A DNA stretch of 64,000 nucleotides, from contig NZ_JAFBES010000004.1 of NCBI RefSeq assembly GCF_016908875.1, positions 62,001 through 126,000 of the forward strand, written 5' to 3'. A program made the position numbers and the translations under genes. Position 1 is the first letter of the stretch. Every line of letters begins with the position of its first letter. Shown here one piece after another: positions 36,338-45,057 of the stretch. The notes beneath the pieces are model-generated. The model did no database searches and had not been told where the DNA came from. It saw only the letters and a list, made by a program, of their open reading frames with translations. The DNA comes from Bacillus ectoiniformans. Lineage in GTDB: Bacteria > Bacillota > Bacilli > Bacillales > Domibacillaceae.

Positions 36338-36691
36338 TTAAATATTTACTGCATGCTTTTGCTCATACGGCCGGCATAGCCATACATATGATTCAAACCA
36401 CAGCTGCACACGATAGAAGCCAACTGCTTTCAGAGAACCTAATTTAAGATGAGTCTGCAGCCGCTCACGCCCGGTTAACCAGGAGGAAATCGTCTCGAGA
36501 CTCCCAATGATCCGCAAATCCGGTGAGGAAGATTGACTCTCTTCGCAACTCATTCCCTGTTGGCTAATCGAAAGCAGCCAGCATCCTTCAACTGTTTCTA
36601 GCTGAATAGTTACGGCCTCAGCGGGTAAAAATCCCTTTATATGCGCGCGGTCTCGGCAAGCCTCTTGCAATAGTTGAAGACAATCGTTCAT
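36338..36691 (-). CDS. yusD: YusD, SCP2-like small protein
   Basis: 117-residue protein with a sterol-carrier-protein-2-like pattern (hydrophobic strands, PDLRIIGSLETISSWLTG, LKLGSLKAVGF). Function unknown. The start ATG 36691 follows GGAGGGG; an in-frame ATG 5 codons upstream overlaps that RBS. Matches the yusD position before metN in B. subtilis. Confidence 0.75.
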   Translation of the reverse strand: MNDCLQLLQEACRDRAHIKGFLPAEAVTIQLETVEGCWLLSISQQGMSCEESQSSSPDLRIIGSLETISSWLTGRERLQTHLKLGSLKAVGFYRVQLWFESYVWLCRPYEQKHAVNI

Positions 36692-36789
36692 TTTCTTCCC
36701 CTCCATTTTCTCTATCTATATATTGTTAGAGAAAACGGGGAATCTTCCTTTATAAATCACTCGACATTTCTTACGCAAATATCGGCAAT

Positions 36790-37101
36790 TTATTTCATAT
36801 AACGCTGAAGCTGTTCATATACATACGGAACGGATTGAAAGGCATAGATCTTATCCATTAATTCACCATTGCTGAAAATTAGCAAGCAAGGAACACTTTC
36901 AATCGCATATTTCTCCGCAAACGTTTCATAATAATTTAAATTGATTCGGGTATATTCATATTCCTTTACAGCACTTTCCACAACATCAAGCATTTTTCCG
37001 GCCAGTTCACACGTACCGCACATAGGCGCATAAGCATAAACTGCCAGCAAATCCGCTTGCTCGATTTTTGTATATAATTCTTGCTCTTGTGTCGTACTCA
37101 T
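36790..37101 (-). CDS. yusE: Thioredoxin-like protein YusE
   Basis: 103 residues with a thioredoxin fold. The active site reads AYAPMCGTCELA (C-G-T-C) and the cis-proline is in ESVPCLLIF. Probably a cytoplasmic disulfide oxidoreductase. ATG 37101 with AAAGGA 8 bases upstream is the best start. It begins 13 bases after yusF ends. Confidence 0.87.
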   Translation of the reverse strand: MSTTQEQELYTKIEQADLLAVYAYAPMCGTCELAGKMLDVVESAVKEYEYTRINLNYYETFAEKYAIESVPCLLIFSNGELMDKIYAFQSVPYVYEQLQRYMK

Positions 37102-37114
37102 ATCATCCATCCTT

Positions 37115-37453
37115 TTAAAGAAACTCTCTGCGCACATCAATATTCGCACTCAACAGCACCGAAGCTAAGTGGCGATAGGGAGCAGAAGCTACTTCCTTAT
37201 ACACGCGGTCAATATAGAGATGCTGCGCTTCCGGAAATTCACGGACAAATTGTTTGCGCAGCTTTTCACCCGCTTCATCTGCATCGACAAGCACATACAC
37301 ATCGTGCTCAAACAGCTCATCGATTAATTCATCCATTTTGGTTAAACCGATTGTGCCGTTTGTACAAATGATCTCGACTGGTTCATTCACCACTTCCTGC
37401 ACTTTCCGTTTATCAGACGTGCCCTCAACAATAATCTTCTTCTCCGCTGCCAC
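37115..37453 (-). CDS. yusF: Toprim-domain protein YusF
   Basis: About 112-residue stand-alone Toprim domain with the conserved Glu in KIIVEGTSDKRK and the acidic DADEAG. Related to the catalytic domain of RNase M5 and primases; the target is unknown. The start is GTG 37453 (8 bases after AAAGGG) or ATG 37459. The region directly upstream is repeat tract 4. Co-transcribed with yusE. Confidence 0.85.
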   Translation of the reverse strand: MAAEKKIIVEGTSDKRKVQEVVNEPVEIICTNGTIGLTKMDELIDELFEHDVYVLVDADEAGEKLRKQFVREFPEAQHLYIDRVYKEVASAPYRHLASVLLSANIDVRREFL

Positions 37454-37529
37454 CGTCATCACCCTTTACCGAATGCTGATTTCTACCTATATTTTCTCTT
37501 TTTTTAAAAGGAAATGCAAAAGTTACGAA

Positions 37530-37740
37530 ATGACTTTTCACTCATTGATTTTGTTTTCACTGAATCATGGTTGTTTTCACTCAGTATGAGTTTCTTTTCG
37601 CTAAATCCTATTTGTTTTCCAACAGCGCATCTTTCTTTTCATTTACCAGTTTTGTTTTCACTCAGACCTCAATTGTTTTCACTTACAGCCGTTTGTTTTC
37701 ATTCGAAGTGAAATTTTTTCACTCACTAGGGTTTCTTTCC
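37530..37740. repeat. Phased 20-bp T-tract repeat 4 (TTGTTTTCACT word)
   Basis: Eleven T-tracts ending in C have their C at 37539, 37558, 37578, 37599, 37619, 37640, 37659, 37680, 37700, 37720 and 37739 (steps 19-21, mean 20). The commonest word is TTGTTTTCACTCA. A-tracts phased at two helical turns are the classic signature of intrinsically bent DNA. The tract fills most of the gap between the gcvH terminator and yusF, so it lies just upstream of the yusF-yusE unit. Confidence 0.92.
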
Positions 37741-37771
37741 TTTCGACGGTCAGACAAACCACTTTCATCAC

Positions 37772-37811
37772 GCAAAAAGAGCCTGCAAACCGAATTCAGT
37801 TTGCAGGCTCT
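37772..37811 (-). terminator. Terminator of gcvH
   Basis: AGAGCCTGCAAAC and GTTTGCAGGCTCT form a perfect 13-bp stem with an 8-base loop and TTTTT on the minus strand. Confidence 0.92.
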
Positions 37812-37825
37812 CATAGTGTTCAAGA

Positions 37826-38209
37826 TTAGTCTTCTTGAGTCATTTCTTGGTATTGTTCAGCTGTCATTAAGCTGTCCACTTGTGAAGCGTCAGATAGTTC
37901 AACAACGATCATCCATGCTTTTTCGTATGGAGATTCGTTGACGAATTCCGGGCTGTCATCTAAATCTTCATTTACCTCTACTACTTTACCGCTGACAGGC
38001 GCATAAAGTTCAGATACTGTTTTAACAGATTCTACACTTCCGAAAGGCTCATCGGCTTTCACTTCATCGCCAACAGACGGAAGTTCAACGAATACGATAT
38101 CTCCAAGTTCGGATTGCGCGAATTCTGTGATTCCGATACGAACTTTATCTCCTTCTACCTTTACCCACTCATGTTCTTCTGAATAACGTAATTCTGCTGG
38201 TGTACTCAT
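37826..38209 (-). CDS. gcvH: Glycine cleavage system H protein
   Basis: 127 residues. The lipoylated lysine is in the conserved [16 protein letters not shown] segment. It carries methylamine in glycine cleavage and serves as the entry point for lipoyl assembly by LipA in Bacillus. The start ATG 38209 has GGAGGG 6 bases upstream. Confidence 0.96.
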   Translation of the reverse strand: MSTPAELRYSEEHEWVKVEGDKVRIGITEFAQSELGDIVFVELPSVGDEVKADEPFGSVESVKTVSELYAPVSGKVVEVNEDLDDSPEFVNESPYEKAWMIVVELSDASQVDSLMTAEQYQEMTQED

Positions 38210-38292
38210 CTGAATCCCTCCATTATATAATTTCAATTAAAACTTTACCTATTATAAAGGCACAAAGCAAGAAAACATACTTTCTGCTGGAA

Positions 38293-38649
38293 TTATAACC
38301 ATTCCTTCTCATATTGATCTTCTTTGAAGCCAACGGTTACCTTTTCTCCATCTGTCACTAGCGGACGCTTAATCAGCATTCCGTCAGAGGCAAGAATCGT
38401 AAGAAGTTCGTCTTCTGAAGCGGTTTTCACCTTGTCCTTTAACCCAAGCTCACGATATTTCTGGCCGCTCGTATTAAAGAATTTCTTCAGCTCCAGCCCA
38501 CTTTTTTCCACCATCGATTGCAGCTCATCTTTCGAAGGCGGCTCCTCAACAATATGTACGTCTTTGAACTCCACTTGATGTTCTTCCAGCCACTTCTTTG
38601 CTTTGCGGCACGTCCCGCATTTGGGATACCAATAAAATGTAAGCGCCAT
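38293..38649 (-). CDS. yusI: ArsC/Spx-family protein YusI
   Basis: 118-residue thioredoxin-fold protein of the ArsC/Spx family starting with YWYPKCGTCRKAKKWLEEH (CxxC). MLIKRPLVTDG is the conserved Arg/cis-Pro segment. Catalytic arsenate reduction is not implied; the family contains redox-sensitive regulators and oxidoreductases. Upstream of gcvH, same strand. Confidence 0.88.
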   Translation of the reverse strand: MALTFYWYPKCGTCRKAKKWLEEHQVEFKDVHIVEEPPSKDELQSMVEKSGLELKKFFNTSGQKYRELGLKDKVKTASEDELLTILASDGMLIKRPLVTDGEKVTVGFKEDQYEKEWL

Positions 38650-38832
38650 ACCTTTGCCGTCCTCCTCTACTTTTCATTCAGTCGGCCAATGTGCAGCGGC
38701 CTAACTTTAATTATTTTCGACATTCATACTCTTTATCCTTTTTATTTTCTTCAATTTTTCTTAAAAGTGAATGCATTTGCTGGAGTTTTTCTTTTAACAA
38801 GAATAAAATAAGTGCCACAGGAGGAGATGTAT

Positions 38833-39735
38833 ATGCAACGAGTTCAATTGACAGAAGACTTATCTTTTTCAAGGATCGTTCACGGGTTGTGGCGTTTATC
38901 TGATTGGCAGTATTCGAAAGAACAGACGCTTGATCTAATCGAACATTGCCTGGATCAGGGCATCACGACTTTTGATCATGCGGATATTTATGGAAGCTAT
39001 ACTTGCGAAGCTTTATTCGGTGAAGCGTTGGCGTTAAAGCCTGAACTTCGCGAGAAAATGGAAATCGTCACAAAGACCGGCATTAAACTCAAATCGAAAA
39101 ATCGTCCGGCTCACACGATTAAACAGTACGACACTAGCAAAGAACATATCGTGTCCTCTGTTAACCAATCATTAAAAAACTTACAGACAGACTATATTGA
39201 TGTCCTCCTCATTCACCGTCCAGATCCATTTATGAATCCGGCGGAAACAGCAGAAGCCTTCCTTGAATTAAAACAATCGGGAAAGGTTCGCCACTTCGGG
39301 GTATCGAATTTTAAACAATCACAATTTGCTATGCTGCAGTCTTACTTGGATTTCCCACTTGTGACCAATCAAATTGAATTGTCTGCTTACCAGCTCGAAA
39401 ATGTTGAAGATGGCACACTCGACCTTTGCCAAGAAAAAAGAATCGCTCCCATGGCTTGGTCTCCACTTGCCGGTGGAAAGATCTTTTCAGCTGATGATGA
39501 AAAAGCGGTTAGATTACGGGAAAAGTTAGTCGAAATCCAAAAGGACACAGGAGCAAACGGCATTGACCAAGTCCTCTACGCTTGGCTGCTAGCTCATCCA
39601 GCTTCGATTATTCCAATTGTAGGTTCAGGTAAAAAAGAGCGAATCGACCATGCTGTTCAAGCTCTTGACGTACATCTAAACCGGGAACAATGGTTTGATA
39701 TCCTGCAGACATCTATGGGACATGAGGTGCCTTAA
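38833..39735 (+). CDS. Aldo/keto reductase (YdhF type)
   Basis: 301-residue NADPH-dependent TIM-barrel reductase. Catalytic residues appear in FDHADIYGSY (Asp, Tyr), EIVTKTGIK (Lys) and LLIHRPDP (His); the cofactor site is IPIVGSGKKERI. Substrate is unknown. The start ATG 38833 lies 8 bases after AGGAGG; earlier in-frame codons overlap the RBS. Not present at this place in B. subtilis. Confidence 0.9.
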   Translation: MQRVQLTEDLSFSRIVHGLWRLSDWQYSKEQTLDLIEHCLDQGITTFDHADIYGSYTCEALFGEALALKPELREKMEIVTKTGIKLKSKNRPAHTIKQYDTSKEHIVSSVNQSLKNLQTDYIDVLLIHRPDPFMNPAETAEAFLELKQSGKVRHFGVSNFKQSQFAMLQSYLDFPLVTNQIELSAYQLENVEDGTLDLCQEKRIAPMAWSPLAGGKIFSADDEKAVRLREKLVEIQKDTGANGIDQVLYAWLLAHPASIIPIVGSGKKERIDHAVQALDVHLNREQWFDILQTSMGHEVP

Positions 39736-39769
39736 TTAAAATATTGTTAAAGACATTCCATCTGCTGGA

Positions 39770-39808
39770 ACAAAAAATCTGCCTTTTACATGTAAGGCAG
39801 ATTTTTTG
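39770..39808 (+). terminator. Terminator of the aldo/keto reductase
   Basis: AAAAAATCTGCCTT with AAGGCAGATTTTTT, 14-bp perfect stem, 8-base loop. Confidence 0.92.
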
Positions 39809-39853
39809 TTATAATTATATAACAGGTTTCACTGTACGAAGGGAGTTAGTAGC

Positions 39854-40099
39854 GTGATCTCATCATTTGAAAAAATAAATTTATCCGGCAACAAGCTAGC
39901 GGAAGTCTTTTTGAATAAGACCTTAGATGGTCGATACATTGTGGCGATTCCGATGATTAATTGGTCCGCAAGCTTTAATGAGCTCGATGAATTCACGCAC
40001 CAATTCGATCACCTGCAGACATCACTCAACCACCACCTATATGAAGGTGATACAGATAAATTAGCAGAAGCCATTATTAATATGGTCAAGCAGCTTTAA
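39854..40099 (+). CDS. Hypothetical protein, 81 residues
   Basis: Soluble, with a central beta-rich segment (RYIVAIPMINW) and two amphipathic helices. Starts at GTG 39854 with GAAGGGAG 8 bases upstream. I do not recognise the family. It is preceded by TATAAT (39810-39815) and flanked by terminators, so it is an independent small gene. Confidence 0.7.
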   Translation: MISSFEKINLSGNKLAEVFLNKTLDGRYIVAIPMINWSASFNELDEFTHQFDHLQTSLNHHLYEGDTDKLAEAIINMVKQL

Positions 40100-40438
40100 T
40101 AGTAAAAAGCAGCATCTGCTATACAACTAGGCATAAAAATTATTAACGTCTAGTTTCGTGCCCAGCATTGAAACATGGACAAATACCAAGAAGAGAACTG
40201 TTTCCTAGCAGTTCTCTTTTTTAATAAGAAAAAGAAAAAATTTTTTAAAAATATTTTTTTAAAGCTGCAGATTTTTATAAACATGAACACCAAAAACCTG
40301 ATTAATTAGGCTTGGAAGGTGTTTTTTTATTTTTCAAAAAACTCAAAAACAATTATATAACAGGTGTTGACTTATCACTTCTGTTATAATACAATGAATT
40401 TAACAACAACACATACTAAAAACGAGGAGGTCATCAAT
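40100..40438. other. Intergenic: two terminators, a promoter and a shared 15-mer
   Basis: AAGAGAACTG/CAGTTCTCTT with T-run at 40190-40222 is a clear terminator. A second hairpin ACACC...CCTGATTAATTAGG...GGTGT with T7 lies at 40283-40328. A promoter TTGACT (40367) -17- TACAAT (40390) serves the YhfH-type gene. The 15-mer AATTATATAACAGGT (40351-40365) is identical to 39813-39827 in front of the preceding gene. Confidence 0.75.
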
Positions 40439-40567
40439 ATGATGCCATTAGAATTCTACCGTAACATTCCAGGAAAAGAGTGCTGCCAATGCGGAGGACA
40501 AATCATCGAACAACATGAGTCTTACCATAGCGAGTGTGAGCACTGCCTAAGCAAAGTAGAAGAGTAA
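40439..40567 (+). CDS. YhfH family small zinc-ribbon-like protein
   Basis: 42 residues: MMPLEFYRNIPGKECCQCGG then a second cysteine pair in CEHCLSK. Two CxxC pairs suggest a zinc ribbon. Small YhfH proteins of this pattern are common in Bacillaceae, function unknown. RBS GAGGAGG 8-9 bases upstream and a good promoter support expression. Confidence 0.8.
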   Translation: MMPLEFYRNIPGKECCQCGGQIIEQHESYHSECEHCLSKVEE

Positions 40568-40766
40568 GGAGAAACGATCTTGATAATAGCCAAAACATTC
40601 ACGTGATGATCCGCCTGTTCATATGAGACAGAGCGGATTTTTTTTTGCGTTCATTTTCTCTCTTCCCATCTGTTGTAATACAGAAAGATAGTCCCCCCTC
40701 CTTACCAATAAAAACAAGCTGACTCGCCTAATCGCTGTTTAACGATCTGTGGAGTCAGCCTACTTT

Positions 40767-41609
40767 TTATTTCAAATAATAGTATTCCTTCATTTTATCC
40801 ACAAATGTTTGAAAAGCTGCTTCTTCTGACAAATTAGCCAGCATTCCCCGCAACATAGCAGAACGCGGTTCACCCGTTTGAATTTCCTTTTCAAGCACAT
40901 CAAGAGAGACCATGATTTCTTCCGTCCATTCTTCCCCCTTGAATATAGAAAGCTGGGTAAGAATCCAGTGATCGTCTGTATTTTCCTGAAATAATTCATT
41001 CATCACCACTGGAGGAATAATGGGCTGATGCGTACGTTTTTCAAATCCTTCTACTAAATCATCCGCACAGTTAAGAACATACACGGCAAATTGGCGATAG
41101 TTAATTTGGATATGATCCGTCATCATTAACTGAAGGAAGGCATGGAGAATTCCCTGAAGAGTGATTGACAGGTCCCAAAAATAGGGATCAACCTTCTCTC
41201 CATAAATAGCTGAAAGCCGCTTTCGATAAAATTGATTGGTTTCTTTACGCATTTTAAAGATAAACTTCTCAATCTCCTCATTATAAGGAATGGCATTTTC
41301 TCGAGCTTGCATAATAAGAAACTCTTTATGCTGATGAATCTCTCGCACTTGGCATTCGATTTGCTTAATGAACTTTTCCCTAGGAGATAGCTTTTCCTCT
41401 TCTATTTCATTCAATTTTTCAAATAAAAGTTCAAAATAATAGTTTAGAACCGCAAGTAAAAGCTCTTCTTTCGATTTAAAATGTAAGTAAAAGGCTCCTT
41501 TTGAAATACCGCATACCTTTGCTATTTCTTGAATAGAAGTTGTAGCAAAGCCTTTTTCGGCAAACAACTTCATCGACTCTTCTATTAAACGTCTTTTCTT
41601 TTCATTCAT
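40767..41609 (-). CDS. TetR-family transcriptional repressor
   Basis: 280 residues, long for the family. The N-terminal TetR helix-turn-helix is RLIEESMKLFAEKGFATTSI then QEIAKVCGISKGAFYLHFKS. The large C-terminal ligand domain is helical. Divergent from an RND pump, with three TGAC-N6-GTCA palindromes in the shared promoter region, so it most likely represses the pump and itself. It resembles YerO, the repressor of swrC in B. subtilis. Confidence 0.9.
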   Translation of the reverse strand: MNEKKRRLIEESMKLFAEKGFATTSIQEIAKVCGISKGAFYLHFKSKEELLLAVLNYYFELLFEKLNEIEEEKLSPREKFIKQIECQVREIHQHKEFLIMQARENAIPYNEEIEKFIFKMRKETNQFYRKRLSAIYGEKVDPYFWDLSITLQGILHAFLQLMMTDHIQINYRQFAVYVLNCADDLVEGFEKRTHQPIIPPVVMNELFQENTDDHWILTQLSIFKGEEWTEEIMVSLDVLEKEIQTGEPRSAMLRGMLANLSEEAAFQTFVDKMKEYYYLK

Positions 41610-41634
41610 ATATGTTCACCTCATGTTCTCATTA

Positions 41635-41722
41635 TGACTCATCGGTCATGATTTTAAAACAATTTTCATTGACAGTTGACCGATCAGTCATATATATTGA
41701 GTAAAAAATGACCGGTTGGTCA
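41635..41722. promoter_or_regulatory. Pump promoter with three TetR operators
   Basis: TGACTCATCGGTCA (41635-41648), TGACCGATCAGTCA (41677-41690) and TGACCGGTTGGTCA (41709-41722) share TGAC-N6-GTCA. The middle one fills the spacer between TTGACA (41669) and the AT-rich -10 (about 41692-41698), so repressor binding would block RNA polymerase. The spacing of 42 and 32 bases puts two of them close to the same helical face. Confidence 0.85.
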
Positions 41723-41737
41723 AAGAGGAGCTTGTAG

Positions 41738-44700
41738 ATGAATCAATTAATTAATTTCGTCTTGAAAAACAAATTTGCCGTCTGGCTAATCACGACGATC
41801 ATTACAGCGGCTGGTTTATATTCAGGACTTTCTATGAAATTGGAAACCCTTCCGAATATTACCCCTCCCATTGTAACCGTGACTACGATATACCCGGGTG
41901 CTACACCTGAAGAAGTGGCCAATAGCGTGTCAGAACCTATTGAAAAACAACTTCAAAATTTAAATGGAGTAAAAACTGTTAGTTCTACTTCCTTTCAAAA
42001 TGCATCTTCCGTCCAAGTGGAATATTCCTTCTCCACCGATATGGAAAAAGCAGAACAGGAAGCAGCAGAAGCCTTAGCCGATCTTGACTTCCCTAAAAAT
42101 GTACAAGAGCCTGATGTCTCACGGTTAAGTATTAACGCTTTTCCAATTATGGCACTCAGTCTGTCGGATAAAGATTTATCTCTGTCCGAACTAACAGCTG
42201 TTGCGGAGAAAAATATTGTGCCTGAGCTCGAGGGACTTGAAGGCGTCGCAACCGTTCAAATGTCCGGGCAGCAAATCGAGCAAGCAAGTGTTGTATTTAA
42301 TAAAGAGAAACTTGCACAGCTCAAGTTAGACGAAGAAACTGTGACACAAATGATTCAAGCTTCTGATCTAGTCGCACCGCTCGGTTTATTTACTTTTGGC
42401 GATACGGAAAAATCGGTCATGATAGATGGAAATATTACAACTCTTGAAGATCTGAAAAACCTGCCAATAGGCCCGATGACTCTTTCCGATATAGCCACAA
42501 TTAAATTCGCTGGCAAAGCGGAATCGATCTCAAGAACAAACGGTCAGGAATCCATTGGCCTGCAAATCGTCAAAGCAGCCGATGCCAATACGGTGGATGT
42601 GGCGAATGAAGTCAAAGAAAAAGTGACTCAGTTTAAATCTGATATTGATGGTCTGACAATTACAACTACATTTGATCAAGGCGGTCCGATTGAAGAATCG
42701 GTCAAAACGATGCTGAGCAAAGCATTATTCGGAGCCATCTTTGCTGTTATTATCATCTTGCTATTCCTGCGTGATGTACGTTCAACGATTATCTCTGTCA
42801 TTTCGATACCGTTATCTATTTTGATCGCACTTATTTTGTTAAAGCAAATGGATATCACTTTAAACATCATGACACTTGGTGCAATGACCGTGGCTATTGG
42901 TCGGGTCATTGATGACTCAATTGTTGTCGTAGAAAATATTTATCGAAGACTGGCTCTGAAAGAGGAAAAATTAAAAGGAAAAGAATTAATTCGTGAAGCA
43001 ACCAAAGAAATGTTTCTTCCGATTATGTCCTCCACCTTGGTAACAATTGCTGTCTTCTTGCCATTAGGTTTAGTAGATGGACCAGTTGGAGAACTCTTTT
43101 TACCATTCGCATTGACAGTTGTATTTGCTCTTTCAGCTTCTCTTTTAGTGGCAGTTACAATCGTGCCGATGCTAGCACACACTATGTTTAAACGCGGCGT
43201 CAAAACGAAAAACCATGAAGAAAAGCCTGGTTTACTAGCGGCTAAATATCGTTCTTTGTTGAACTGGACACTTAACCATAAAATCATTACCTTTTTAACA
43301 GCGATTTTGCTGTTAGCAGGCAGTTTTTTCCTAGTGCCAAAAATTGGTGTAAGCTTCCTTCCAGGCGAAGAGGAAAAAATGGTAGTTGTCACTTATTCCC
43401 CTGAACCTGGGCAGACCCAAGAAGAAGTGGCAGAGATCGCCCTTGAAACAGAAACTTATTTTATGAATAAAACAGATGTCAAAACCGTTCAGTATTCGGT
43501 TGGCAGTGCCAATCCAATGAGTCCAGGACAAACAAACAGTGCGATGTTTTATGTCATCTATAAAGACGAGACGAAGAATTTTACAGAGAAAAAAGATAAC
43601 GTGATCGTTGATTTGCAAGAATCAGCTAAAAATGGCAAATGGGCCACACAAGACTTTTCTGCTAGTGCCGGCAGCAACGAAATTGCCGTCAACATTTTTG
43701 GAGATAACATTTCAGATATTGAACCGCTCGTTTCAGATGTAGAAGAAATGATGAATAAAAGCGGTGATTTCAAAAAGGTAGAAACGAGTCTAGCTGACTC
43801 TTATGAAGAATATACACTGAAAGCTGATCAGAAAAAGCTGGCTGCTGCAGGGTTAACAGCCGGCCAAGTAGCGATGAAGCTCTCTCCAGTACGAGAGAAG
43901 CCAATACTCACCACGGTTGAAAAAGATGGGAAAGATTTAAATGTGTACGTTGAAGTTCCCGTTCAAAACTATAAATCAATTGATAGCATAACCTCCCAAT
44001 CTATCCAGACGAATACCGGTCAAACGGTGACAATTGGTGATGTTATGAACGTCGAAGAAGGCAAAACATCAGATACCATTTCAAGACGCGACCGAAAAGT
44101 ATTCGTAGACGTAAGCGGTGAATTGAAAGGCGAAGACGTGTCTGCTGCATCAGCAAGCCTACAGAAAAAGCTAGATGCACTTGAATTACCGCCGGGCACC
44201 GATGTGGAACTGGGCGGTGTGACACAGGATATTAATGAATCCTTTACTCAGCTGGGCCTCGCTATGCTGGCAGCTGTAGCGATTGTCTACCTAATATTGG
44301 TGATTACATTTGGAGGCGGACTCGCTCCTCTGGCCATTCTTTTCTCTCTGCCATTCACAATTATCGGGGCTCTAGTTGCTCTCTTAATTGCCGGTGAGAC
44401 GATTAGTATTTCTTCCATGATTGGGGCGCTCATGCTGATTGGAATCGTGGTAACGAATGCCATCGTATTGATTGACCGCGTGATTCATAAGGAACAGGAA
44501 GGTTTCTCTACTCGCGAGGCTTTGCTTGAAGCAGGAGCTACCCGATTGCGTCCTATCTTAATGACCGCCTTGGCGACCATCGGAGCCCTGCTGCCATTGG
44601 CTCTCGGATTTGAAGGCGGAGGATTGATCTCTAAAGGATTGGGCGTTACCGTCATTGGCGGCTTAACCAGCTCTACCCTGCTTACCCTGATTATCGTGCC

Positions 44701-44746
44701 AATTGTTTATGAAGTATTAATGAAACGGAAAAAGAAGAAAGCCTGA
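41738..44746 (+). CDS. RND-family efflux transporter (SwrC/AcrB type)
   Basis: 1002 residues with twelve membrane helices and two large periplasm-type loops. TM4 carries the proton-relay Asp pair in VIDDSIVVVENIYRR; HAE1-like segments GATPEEVANSVSEPIE and GSANPMSPGQTNSA are visible. Exports amphiphiles, surfactants or drugs out of the cell using the proton gradient. In B. subtilis the closest counterpart SwrC exports surfactin. No adaptor or outer-membrane partner is present, as expected in a Gram-positive. Controlled by the divergent TetR gene. Confidence 0.93.
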   Translation: MNQLINFVLKNKFAVWLITTIITAAGLYSGLSMKLETLPNITPPIVTVTTIYPGATPEEVANSVSEPIEKQLQNLNGVKTVSSTSFQNASSVQVEYSFSTDMEKAEQEAAEALADLDFPKNVQEPDVSRLSINAFPIMALSLSDKDLSLSELTAVAEKNIVPELEGLEGVATVQMSGQQIEQASVVFNKEKLAQLKLDEETVTQMIQASDLVAPLGLFTFGDTEKSVMIDGNITTLEDLKNLPIGPMTLSDIATIKFAGKAESISRTNGQESIGLQIVKAADANTVDVANEVKEKVTQFKSDIDGLTITTTFDQGGPIEESVKTMLSKALFGAIFAVIIILLFLRDVRSTIISVISIPLSILIALILLKQMDITLNIMTLGAMTVAIGRVIDDSIVVVENIYRRLALKEEKLKGKELIREATKEMFLPIMSSTLVTIAVFLPLGLVDGPVGELFLPFALTVVFALSASLLVAVTIVPMLAHTMFKRGVKTKNHEEKPGLLAAKYRSLLNWTLNHKIITFLTAILLLAGSFFLVPKIGVSFLPGEEEKMVVVTYSPEPGQTQEEVAEIALETETYFMNKTDVKTVQYSVGSANPMSPGQTNSAMFYVIYKDETKNFTEKKDNVIVDLQESAKNGKWATQDFSASAGSNEIAVNIFGDNISDIEPLVSDVEEMMNKSGDFKKVETSLADSYEEYTLKADQKKLAAAGLTAGQVAMKLSPVREKPILTTVEKDGKDLNVYVEVPVQNYKSIDSITSQSIQTNTGQTVTIGDVMNVEEGKTSDTISRRDRKVFVDVSGELKGEDVSAASASLQKKLDALELPPGTDVELGGVTQDINESFTQLGLAMLAAVAIVYLILVITFGGGLAPLAILFSLPFTIIGALVALLIAGETISISSMIGALMLIGIVVTNAIVLIDRVIHKEQEGFSTREALLEAGATRLRPILMTALATIGALLPLALGFEGGGLISKGLGVTVIGGLTSSTLLTLIIVPIVYEVLMKRKKKKA

Positions 44747-45057
44747 TTGAAAGTATAAAATTTAGCTTTAAATAGAAGAGTTTAGAAGTCCAATTCCCAT
44801 GGGAGTTGGACTTCTTTTCATATTTAATTGCCCCCATAAAGAGAATTCGCTAGACTCCATCCGATAAATCAACATCTAGTCATAATTCTTTCAAAAGCCG
44901 TTCTTCCAATGGTACACCGCTAAAGCTTCATATAAAAAAAGACCGCTCCAATATCGGAACGGCCAAACATTTTGGTGTAGTTGAATGGGTAGTGCAGTCA
45001 TGTCTTACATTCATTGCTTCATTAGCAGGTCAATACGTTCAATCGTTTGATTGTTTT
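44747..45057. other. Convergent intergenic region: two terminators
   Basis: AGAAGTCCAA/TTGGACTTCT with TTTT (44784-44819) ends the RND gene. On the minus strand GGCCGTTCC-GATATT-GGAGCGGTC with T7 (44964-44934) ends the fad operon, about 95 bases after fadE. I see no gene or repeat in the rest. Confidence 0.8.

Noticed and set aside
36720-36780. Extra promoter between yusE and yusD
   Set aside because: AT-rich but without a recognisable -35/-10 pair.
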